The notes below the pieces were generated by a model, which saw only the letters and a program-made list of their open reading frames with translations, ran no database searches and was not told the DNA's origin. From Bacillota bacterium (GTDB lineage Bacteria; Bacillota; UBA4882; UBA8346): DNA of 32,101 nt. The DNA is taken from positions 1 to 32,101 of the forward strand of contig JAEYRX010000034.1 of the NCBI GenBank assembly GCA_023435225.1. The letters run 5' to 3'. Numbering within the stretch: position 1 is the stretch's first letter; every line of letters begins with the position of its first letter. This document shows, piece after piece, positions 26,734-32,101 of the stretch. The position numbers and the translations under genes were made by a program.

Positions 26734-27266
26734 TCTCGCCCTCTCACTTTTTTTCTAGCGTTATACATTCGTTCAGTAAAACCGCCCTCTTTGAGAAAAT
26801 CTTCTTCAAGCCTTTTCATCTGTCTCCAAAGTAAATAACTTGCCTGGTTTATAAGACAAATCAAAATGTTAGCAAATTCTTCATCCGATCTATCTGCCAA
26901 CGTTAACCAATTTAAGCTTTGTGGCTTAGCTGAGCGAACTTTGAGAGCTTCGGGATCATCTTTTTTCCATTGTCTAAGCCCGTGCTGTCGTAAATAATCT
27001 TCGAAATCGAGCAAAAGCTCACCTAAACTTGCTCTGGCAACTCCAGTAAGTTTTAGCTCTGTTTTTTTGGATGTCGCCGAAGCAAGACTTCCTTCCGCTA
27101 TGTTTTGGACGCCGCTCCTCGCCGCTTGAACCATTTGATCATTGGTTCGCGAGCGTTTATCAACAAATCTGTTACAAAACACTACCGTGCCGTCATATAC
27201 CTGTTGAGCGACTTGAAAACTCCGTAGGTTTCTGAAACCACCATGTTCGGGAATTAGATCACTCAT
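26730..27266 (-). CDS. Four-helix-bundle suffix-domain protein
   Basis: A 178-residue soluble helical protein. I chose the ATG at 27266 because GGGAGGA sits five bases upstream; a GTG four codons earlier overlaps that site. The core RTNDQMVQAARSGVQNIAEG (40-59) and ELKLTGVARASLGELLLDFE (70-89) is the S23/four-helix-bundle signature. The longer C-terminal part, including WLTLADRSDEEFANILICL and LLWRQMKRLEEDF, fits the variant known as the four helix bundle suffix domain. Relatives include the 23S-rRNA-intervening-sequence protein and the Avd accessory factor of diversity-generating retroelements. No reverse transcriptase is present. It sits between hsdS and hsdR and overlaps hsdR by four bases, so it is expressed with the restriction system. 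Its role there is unknown. Confidence 0.85.
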   Translation of the reverse strand: MSDLIPEHGGFRNLRSFQVAQQVYDGTVVFCNRFVDKRSRTNDQMVQAARSGVQNIAEGSLASATSKKTELKLTGVARASLGELLLDFEDYLRQHGLRQWKKDDPEALKVRSAKPQSLNWLTLADRSDEEFANILICLINQASYLLWRQMKRLEEDFLKEGGFTERMYNARKKVRGRE

Positions 27267-27288
27267 TTGTCCTCCCACTTTTAAACCT

Positions 27289-27324
27289 GTCTGACTAGTC
27301 GGACAAGTCTGACCGGTATGACCC
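27289..27324. repeat. Four 9-bp units upstream of four-helix-bundle gene
   Basis: GTCTGACTA, GTCGGACAA, GTCTGACCG and GTATGACCC follow each other head to tail, each of the form GTnnGACnn. They lie in the 127-base gap between hsdS and the four-helix-bundle gene. The period equals that of the repeats around the GxxExxY gene, though the sequence differs. The rest of the gap has no promoter that I trust. Confidence 0.7.
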
Positions 27325-27393
27325 TTACTTGCCTACTTATCAAGATTGTTTAAATAATCTATAACTTTTGGATAACACTTACTATTTAAAAAT

Positions 27394-28539
27394 TTATAAA
27401 GTTACCTTCACTTCTCCACTCATTAATTTTGGTAAAAGTGTATCACGAAGTTTTTCAAGAATACGAATTTGTGATTGGTTGAAAAATATTTTTTGTAATG
27501 TGCTATCTGCGAATTCACAAAAAGCATCTATTTTTGCTTTTGAAGGAATAATTACTAAAATTGAATTTAATAATGTCTGAGTAAGAAGTGGATGGCTTGA
27601 ACCTTCTGCCATTTGGTTAAGGTTAAAACTTTTTAATAGATAAAAAAGATAACTTGAATGTTTTTCGTTTTTAGGTTTTGCAGACAAGGCATTATCAGTG
27701 ATCCAGATTGGTTTGTTCTCAATGTACAAACTACCACAGTATGCTCCCACACGTCCAATAATTATTGAAATTCCGTCTGTATTTGAACTAGATGTAAAAC
27801 CCAATATACCATTGCCACCATATATTGGAACTGTACCATTTTCGATACTTCCCGGCCTCGATTTACCATTATTAAAATCGGCAACATCTCCCAAAACACC
27901 TTCTTCCCACTCCTCATCCGCTTCCTCCACAAACCACTGCCGAAAAAGTGTTTCCGCCATAGCTTCAAGGGTTTTGTTCTGGCGGTGGAGTAGGTCTATT
28001 TTGTCGTCGAGGTTGGAAAGTACAGAGATGATGTCTCGTTGTTCTGTAAGTGATGGTAACAATATTGGTAAAGATTTTAGAACAGATAAATTTATCAAGG
28101 GTATGGTTGAACCTGTATCAGAATTAACAATTGTATCAATCATAAAAGGACTTGCATACCAATAATAAGCATATAACGGTTCAATAATTGCTTTATTCAA
28201 TGTTACTCTTAATTGTTTATTTGATATTATATATCTTGAATGTTTTTCTTTACCTTGTATTATCCCCACTTGACCTATTGTTCCAGCTGCAGTAAAAATT
28301 AAGTCATCTTTTTCAGCCCATGTTCCTAATTCTTCAGCTTTTTCTTTTGATATAAAAACGAAATTATCATCAATAAACTTATCTCCTATATTCAAAGATA
28401 AGTTATTACCCCGTATTACAGGAATACCTGATTCAGTGAAATATTTGCTACTAATATTTGAACCAAAAGGCCCCGATATTATTGCTTTCTTGTATGAAGC
28501 GGCAATATCAACTAAAGTACATTCCTTCCACTCACTCAT
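27394..28539 (-). CDS. hsdS: Type I restriction system specificity subunit
   Basis: A 381-residue subunit that reads the bipartite DNA target for HsdM and HsdR. Target-recognition domain 1 spans about 5-165 (starts EWKECTLVDIA, includes SGPFGSN and IPVIRGNN). A conserved spacer helix pair follows, about 166-205 (LPSLTEQRDIISVLSNLDDK, then ETLFRQWFVE). Target-recognition domain 2 is about 210-345 (WEEGVLGDVADF, NGKSRPGS, PIYGGNGILGF), and the closing helix ends in LRDTLLPKLMSGEVKV. Both halves are complete, so the target should be asymmetric and cannot be predicted from sequence alone. The start overlaps the hsdM stop by four bases (ATGA). The gene is more AT-rich than hsdM and hsdR, as is usual for fast-changing hsdS genes. 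Confidence 0.96.
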   Translation of the reverse strand: MSEWKECTLVDIAASYKKAIISGPFGSNISSKYFTESGIPVIRGNNLSLNIGDKFIDDNFVFISKEKAEELGTWAEKDDLIFTAAGTIGQVGIIQGKEKHSRYIISNKQLRVTLNKAIIEPLYAYYWYASPFMIDTIVNSDTGSTIPLINLSVLKSLPILLPSLTEQRDIISVLSNLDDKIDLLHRQNKTLEAMAETLFRQWFVEEADEEWEEGVLGDVADFNNGKSRPGSIENGTVPIYGGNGILGFTSSSNTDGISIIIGRVGAYCGSLYIENKPIWITDNALSAKPKNEKHSSYLFYLLKSFNLNQMAEGSSHPLLTQTLLNSILVIIPSKAKIDAFCEFADSTLQKIFFNQSQIRILEKLRDTLLPKLMSGEVKVTL

Positions 28540-30083
28540 CCCAATTTCACCTTTTCTAAATTCTCCAAAATCACCTTATTCAGCCTTTCCTCTTCCTTCA
28601 ACTGCTCCTCAAATTCCGCCCTTAAAGCAGTAAACCGTTCCTTAAAATTAAAATCATCCTCTTCATCCGGCAGTCCAACATATCTTCCGGGAGTCAATAC
28701 ATAATCCAATTCCCGTACCCGTTCAATACTGGCAGAATTACAGAAACCTTTAATATCCTCATACTTCCCGTCCGGATTTCTCCAATTATGATAAGTAGAA
28801 GCGATCTTTTGTATATCTTTCGCCCCAAGTTCCCTTGTCCGCCGGTTAATTAAATACCCCTCATTCCTGGCATCGATAAATAGAATCTCATCGGTCCGGT
28901 TCCGATACCCACCATTGGACTTATCACGACTTAAAAACCAAAGACAAGCTGGGATTTGAGTATTTAAAAACAGTTTGGCGGGAAGATTTACAATACAATC
29001 CACCAGCCGAACTTCGATTAATTCTTTTCTTATATCGCTTTCTCCAGAAGTTTTAGAGGTAAGCGATCCCTTTGCCAAAACAAAACCGGCAATACCGCTC
29101 GGGCTTAAATGATAAAGAAAATGCTGAATCCAGGCATAATTAGCATTCCCAGTTGGCGGTACACCATATTTCCAGCGGCCATCGGTACGAAGTAGGTCGC
29201 CACTCCAGTCGCTGTCGTTAAATGGTGGATTAGCTAGTACAAAGTCTGCTTTGAGGTCTTTATGGGCATCATTTAGGAATGAGCCTTCATTATTCCATCG
29301 AACCATCGAACTGTCGATACCACGAATGGCCAGGTTCATCTTGCACAATCGCCAAGTAGTCTGGTTACTTTCCTGCCCAAAAATGGAGATATCATTTACT
29401 TTGCCTTGATGATTATCGACAAACTTCTCCGATTGAACAAACATACCGCCCGAACCACAACAAGGGTCAAATACCCGGCCTTTATATGGTTCCAACATTT
29501 CAACCAAGAGTTCAACAACACTCCGGGGCGTATAGAATTGGCCACCCTTCTTCCCTTCTGCCAAAGCAAATTCACCTAAGAAATATTCAAACACATGGCC
29601 GAGAACGTCGGCGCTCCGGTCTTTGGCATCTCCAAGTGCAATATTGCCGATAAGGTCAATCAGTCCGCCCAGATTGGTTGGGTCAAGATTACCACGGGCA
29701 TAAACTTTTGGTAATACATCTTTGAGGGAAGGGTTGTCTTTTTCGATGGCGTCCATGGCGTTATCGATTTCTTTGCCGATAGTGGGGAGTTTTGCTTTTG
29801 ATTGCAGATAAGTCCAACGGGCGATCTCCGGGACGAAGAAGACATTCTCCGCTTTGTACTCGTCTTTATCTTCCGGGTCGGCTCCGGCATATTCGCCTTG
29901 ACCACTTTTGAGTTTGTTGTAGAGTTCATTAAAGGCATCAGAGATATATCTTAGAAAAATCAGTCCGAGGACAATATGTTTATATTCAGCGGCGTCGATG
30001 TTCTTACGAAGCTTATCAGCCGCTTTCCAAAGCTGTTTCTCAATCGGTTCCTCTTTGATGTTGTTTTCTTTAACTTTGGCCAT
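28536..30083 (-). CDS. hsdM: Type I restriction system N6-adenine methyltransferase subunit
   Basis: A 515-residue SAM-dependent DNA adenine methyltransferase of the M2S complex. I took the ATG at 30083 because it has GGAG ten bases upstream and begins with a typical MAKVKENN; the longer frame uses a TTG that overlaps that site. The HsdM N-terminal helical domain is at about 12-150 (LWKAADKLRKNIDAAEYKHI, LIFLRYISDAF). The catalytic domain has motif I DPCCGSGG (206-213), the adjacent YTPRSVVELL and motif IV NPPF (285-288). FGQESNQTTWRLCKMNLAIR (about 235-254) is a standard block. It is the first gene of the hsdM-hsdS-4HB-hsdR operon, 497 bases downstream of an XRE regulator on the same strand. 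Confidence 0.97.
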   Translation of the reverse strand: MAKVKENNIKEEPIEKQLWKAADKLRKNIDAAEYKHIVLGLIFLRYISDAFNELYNKLKSGQGEYAGADPEDKDEYKAENVFFVPEIARWTYLQSKAKLPTIGKEIDNAMDAIEKDNPSLKDVLPKVYARGNLDPTNLGGLIDLIGNIALGDAKDRSADVLGHVFEYFLGEFALAEGKKGGQFYTPRSVVELLVEMLEPYKGRVFDPCCGSGGMFVQSEKFVDNHQGKVNDISIFGQESNQTTWRLCKMNLAIRGIDSSMVRWNNEGSFLNDAHKDLKADFVLANPPFNDSDWSGDLLRTDGRWKYGVPPTGNANYAWIQHFLYHLSPSGIAGFVLAKGSLTSKTSGESDIRKELIEVRLVDCIVNLPAKLFLNTQIPACLWFLSRDKSNGGYRNRTDEILFIDARNEGYLINRRTRELGAKDIQKIASTYHNWRNPDGKYEDIKGFCNSASIERVRELDYVLTPGRYVGLPDEEDDFNFKERFTALRAEFEEQLKEEERLNKVILENLEKVKLG

Positions 30084-30257
30084 TGGGTTTTGTCTCCGTT
30101 TCAAATGTTTGTATTATGACTAATTTATATATTTCCAGAAAAACATGGAATATCCTGCCATGTTTCTGTAAAATGTCGTTATAGACCCTTCTTGGAGTAG
30201 AAATGGTACTAAACTTTATAAAATTCACTAGTAACATTACAATCTATCAAGTACCAC

Positions 30258-30481
30258 CCAGTGACAAGGAGGTCACTGGCGCGGCTTTAAAACATGATGT
30301 TTTTCAGACGTCGGCGTACAGAACCATAAAGAAGACGCCGTAATGGATGCGGCGTCATTAAAATTGCGTCAGCATTCCTTCGGAGATCAGGATGACCGGA
30401 GCTATTGCAGGGGTCCGGGGAGACAATTGTCCCCGGCGGGTGGGTAGGTCCTAGGGGATGACCGCCCATCCCCTGGACGAT
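30258..30481. ncRNA. Candidate structured RNA: four or more consecutive hairpins
   Basis: This GC-rich patch lies in otherwise AT-rich DNA between the XRE gene and hsdM. CCAGTGAC/GTCACTGG (30258-30265 with 30272-30279) has loop AAGGAG. GACGCCG/CGGCGTC (30334-30340 with 30350-30356) is the second. CCGGGGA/TCCCCGG around 30418-30440 is the third. AGGGGATG/CATCCCCT, extended by GTCC/GGAC across one bulged base (about 30449-30479), is the fourth. AAACATGATGTTT near 30289-30303 and CCGGA/TCCGG near 30395-30420 add more pairing. An open frame here (30287-30490, minus) is a Pro/Gly/Arg-rich by-product of the hairpins. The strand and class are unknown. Confidence 0.45.
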
Positions 30482-30580
30482 TAACTTCATTGAATAAACA
30501 AGACCATCATATTATTTTTATTAGCCCACAAATAAAATAGGCCCCCTCGACTTTACCCTCGAACAGACCCATTTTATCAC

Positions 30581-31000
30581 TTATTTCTTTCTACTCTTCT
30601 TCTTATTCTCCAAATCCTTAACTGCTTGTTTAAATCCCAACTCCAATTGTTTTTTCACCCAAACTTTCATTTCTTCATCACCATTTTCCCAAATTTCAAC
30701 AATCTGAGAAAACAATGCTGCAAGTTCTAAATTAGGTACAGCTACTTTGATACTATTATCATTTGTTTTTTCACTTTTTACACTAACTTGGTCACCAAAT
30801 AAAATCCAATCCGCCGATACTCCATAAAATTCGGATAACCGAACTAAATTAGTTTTGCCAGGATTATTTTTATTGTTTTCAAGATCACTTAAACTCGCTT
30901 TTCCTATCCCTGTGACTCTTGATACTTCGGGAATTGATAGATTTCTTGCATTCCGAAGTTTTTTTAATCGTTCTCCAACAGATTCTATTATTGGCTCCAA
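30581..31000 (-). CDS. XRE-family transcriptional regulator
   Basis: A 139-residue DNA-binding protein. It starts at TTG (31000) with GGGAGA upstream; a stop lies two codons before it in frame, so no longer start is possible. Residues about 8-65 form the Cro/CI-type helix-turn-helix (GERLKKLRNARNLSIPEVSR, then IGKASLSDLENNKNNPGKTN, then LSEFYGVSADWILFG). The rest is a helical C-terminal part with a very basic tail (KKKSRKK). No metal or peptidase motif is seen. It lies upstream of hsdM on the same strand, with the hairpin region between, and may set expression of the restriction operon as controller proteins do; that role is inferred. The inverted repeat TCGGA-TT-TCCGA just upstream is a likely own operator. 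Confidence 0.9.
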   Translation of the reverse strand: MEPIIESVGERLKKLRNARNLSIPEVSRVTGIGKASLSDLENNKNNPGKTNLVRLSEFYGVSADWILFGDQVSVKSEKTNDNSIKVAVPNLELAALFSQIVEIWENGDEEMKVWVKKQLELGFKQAVKDLENKKKSRKK

Positions 31001-31016
31001 AGTTCAAAATTCTCCC

Positions 31017-31045
31017 TTGATTTTTGTTCGGATTTCCGATATAAT
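31017..31045 (+). promoter_or_regulatory. Operator-like inverted repeat within a plus-strand promoter match
   Basis: TTGATT (31017-31022), 17 bases, then TATAAT (31040-31045) is a near-consensus promoter pointing away from the XRE gene. The spacer holds TCGGATTTCCGA (31028-31039), a 5-2-5 inverted repeat 28 bases upstream of the XRE start codon. XRE proteins often bind such sites. No gene directly follows on the plus strand; the next candidate starts at 31351. Confidence 0.45.
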
Positions 31046-31136
31046 GTAATCAAAATTAAAGGAAATTATTAATTCATCAAAACTAATATAAAAACACCCA
31101 AGGCCCAAATCTTCTTCTTTGAGCTCAACTTTAGTA

Positions 31137-31350
31137 TTGCCAAAAATTACAATCAATCCTTATTATATCATTATATAGCGAAAGTAAGCAAGATCGAGGG
31201 AGGAATAGGCGAAAGGCGCGAAGCGACAGGCGAAAGATGTAGGAGAACATTTGGGCCAAAGATGGTAAATGCGAGTGAACATATAGGCCGAAGGGATAAG
31301 GCTAACTTCCTTGCTCTAGCCTATATCATAAAAGGAATCAGCTATAAATC
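31137..31350 (+). promoter_or_regulatory. Promoter candidate and structured leader of Spo0E-like gene
   Basis: TTGCCA (31137-31142), 18 bases and TATTAT (31161-31166) form a promoter candidate. The leader then carries a GGCGAAAG-type repeat (31208-31236). After it come two related segments beginning GAACATTTGGGCC (31246) and GAACATATAGGCC (31278), and an ATATAGGC/GCCTATAT stem (31281-31288 with 31319-31326). The phrase GCCAAAG...GTAAATGCGAGTGAAC faintly recalls the glycine-riboswitch core (GCCGAAGG...AAC...GGAGTGAA), but the match is too weak to assign. Confidence 0.3.
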
Positions 31351-31632
31351 ATGATTAAGATTAAACTTCAGATTATGGATCAAAAAACACCACCCGCAAA
31401 CTTTTGCCCATCACTTCTTGCCTTCTTCCTCTCGCGCTTTTCGCCTGTCGCCTCTCGCCTCTGCCCCTCCCACCTCCAAAAAAAACTGGAACGCGCCCGG
31501 AGCCGCCTCCAAACCCTCTGGGACGCCAAAGGCCACACCGACGCCGAAGTCCTAGCCGCCGGAGCCGAGTTTGATAGGTTGTTGAATGAGTATCGAAGAA
31601 CAGGCGAAAGGCGTGAGGCGAAAGTAAAGTAA
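31351..31632 (+). CDS. Spo0E-like sporulation regulatory protein, ends altered by repeats
   Basis: The 93-residue frame has a clear Spo0E-like core at about 45-84 (KLERARSRLQTLWDAKGHTD, then AEVLAAGAEFDRLLNEYRR). Known family members are short two-helix aspartyl-phosphate phosphatases that dephosphorylate Spo0A or relatives and delay sporulation. The usual S-Q-E-L-D signature reads G-A-E-F-D here: the acidic residues are kept but the Ser-Gln is lost, so activity is uncertain. Family members are usually about 50-85 residues. The N-terminal part (residues about 25-42) is encoded by an inverted GGCGAAAG-type repeat and the last nine residues by a direct copy, so both ends are repeat DNA. The ribosome site AAAGGA lies about 14 bases from the ATG, which is poor, so the real start is unsure. 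Confidence 0.6.
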   Translation: MIKIKLQIMDQKTPPANFCPSLLAFFLSRFSPVASRLCPSHLQKKLERARSRLQTLWDAKGHTDAEVLAAGAEFDRLLNEYRRTGERREAKVK

Positions 31633-31654
31633 GTAGAGATCAGAAGTCAAAAAT

Positions 31655-31689
31655 CAGGAGCCAGGAGCCAGGAGCCAGGAGTCAGGAGT
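31655..31689. repeat. Heptamer tandem repeat CAGGAG(C/T)
   Basis: Five units of seven bases, CAGGAGC three times and then CAGGAGT twice. Related broken units (CAGAAGTCAAAAATCAGGAG) precede it. It resembles the heptanucleotide STRR repeats first described in cyanobacteria. No gene is seen from 31633 to 31857. Confidence 0.85.
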
Positions 31690-31776
31690 CGAAAGTCAAA
31701 AAATCTAAAATTTTTATCCGGGTAGGAATTTTAGAAGCCGGAATCCGGAACCAAGAAGAAAAAGTAAGATGAAATG

Positions 31777-31836
31777 TCTCTAATGCCTATTGCCTGTTCC
31801 CTGTTCCCTGTTCCCTGTTCTCTAATGCCTATTGCC
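31777..31836. repeat. Heptamer repeat CTGTTCC between direct repeats
   Basis: Three CTGTTCC units and one CTGTTCT (31794-31821) lie between two copies of TCTCTAATGCCTATTGCC (about 31777-31794 and 31819-31836). It ends just before the ribosome site of the small membrane-protein gene. An upstream in-frame extension of that gene through this repeat is not credible. Confidence 0.85.
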
Positions 31837-31857
31837 ACAAAGAAGGAGGGTAATCCC

Positions 31858-31989
31858 ATGAAAAAATCCTTAAAAACATTCATCCGTTTCTTTTACGAAC
31901 TTGGAACCATTATTGCGTTTATCATCTATGTAACCTTTGAAAAGATTAGCCGGGCGGTCAATGATAAAAACTCCAAAAACATTCGTTAG
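31858..31989 (+). CDS. Small single-helix membrane protein (43 aa)
   Basis: A 43-residue peptide that starts at the ATG at 31858, preceded by AAGGAGGG at eight bases, one of the best ribosome sites in the window. It has a basic N-terminus (MKKSLKTFIR), one hydrophobic helix at about 10-29 (FFYELGTIIAFIIYVTFEKI) and a charged polar tail. The positive-inside rule puts the N-terminus in the cytoplasm. I know no family for it. Because of its length it could be missed by gene callers or called with a false N-terminal extension through the CTGTTCC repeat. Expression is likely given the ribosome site. Confidence 0.65.
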   Translation: MKKSLKTFIRFFYELGTIIAFIIYVTFEKISRAVNDKNSKNIR

Positions 31990-32037
31990 ATGGTGAGTTT
32001 GGTTATTCCTTACTATCTAAGGAAGCGCTGATTAATC

Positions 32038-32091
32038 CGATTTTGTGCGAGCAAATATGCGGTATTAGGCATTTTGCGAAGCACAAAATCG
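32038..32091. repeat. Long inverted repeat at window edge
   Basis: CGATTTTGTGC (32038-32048) pairs perfectly with GCACAAAATCG (32081-32091). Inside, GCAAA-t-ATGC pairs with GCAT-TTTGC, giving about 20 bp of stem around the loop GGTATTAG. It may be an insertion-element end, a miniature element or a strong hairpin; the window stops ten bases later. Confidence 0.7.
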
Positions 32092-32101
32092 TCACTTATT
32101 C

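Noticed and set aside
30287..30490. 67-codon minus-strand frame in the hairpin region
   Set aside because: Pro/Gly/Arg-rich translation of GC-rich stems, no ribosome site, no family.

Overview
The window looks like chromosomal DNA of an endospore-forming, motile bacterium of the Bacillota. The signs are a Spo0E-like gene, a dense cluster of sites matching the Spo0A box (TGTCGAA), strong AAGGAGG-type ribosome sites, a chemoreceptor and a lipoprotein signal. The base composition is moderate to AT-rich. A lineage such as Limnochordia or Hydrogenispora is possible, but that is a guess from gene style and no taxonomic marker is present.

Region 1 (1-17.9 kb, all minus strand) is a secreted or cell-surface module. 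In transcription order it holds a lipoprotein with two fibronectin-III domains and a PPC-like domain (16481-17536), one uninterrupted 5079-residue exported protein (1019-16258), a GxxExxY-family gene embedded in short repeats (343-762), and the first 74 codons of an RHS-repeat protein that runs off the window (1-223). The giant protein carries a cohesin-like N-terminus, Ig-like domains, a beta-gamma-crystallin unit, two LamG-like domains, beta-propellers, FN3 domains and about eight PKD-like repeats. Upstream of the lipoprotein lie four TGTCGAA sites, a terminator and a chain of hairpins, so the module may be under Spo0A control.

Region 2 (18-22.6 kb) holds an exported serine-hydrolase/beta-lactamase-fold protein, a membrane chemoreceptor with no HAMP domain seen, and a conserved 159-residue protein of unknown function on the plus strand. 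A decayed fragment of a second copy of that last gene lies beyond the chemoreceptor. The long non-coding stretches here contain a candidate terminator-ended RNA, two copies of a 150-bp element with nested inverted repeats, and a ten-unit 21-bp tandem repeat.

Region 3 (22.7-31 kb, minus strand) is a small two-helix membrane protein followed by a complete type I restriction-modification operon, hsdM-hsdS-(four-helix-bundle suffix protein)-hsdR, with 4-base overlaps at the hsdM/hsdS and four-helix/hsdR junctions. An XRE regulator lies upstream of hsdM. Between the two is a GC-rich stretch of at least four consecutive hairpins that no protein gene explains.

Region 4 (31-32.1 kb, plus strand) has a Spo0E-like gene whose ends are made of a GGCGAAAG-type repeat, heptamer repeats, a 43-residue membrane peptide and a long inverted repeat at the window edge. 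No rRNA, tRNA, CRISPR array or transposase gene was seen. All family assignments were made by reading motifs; no search was run.
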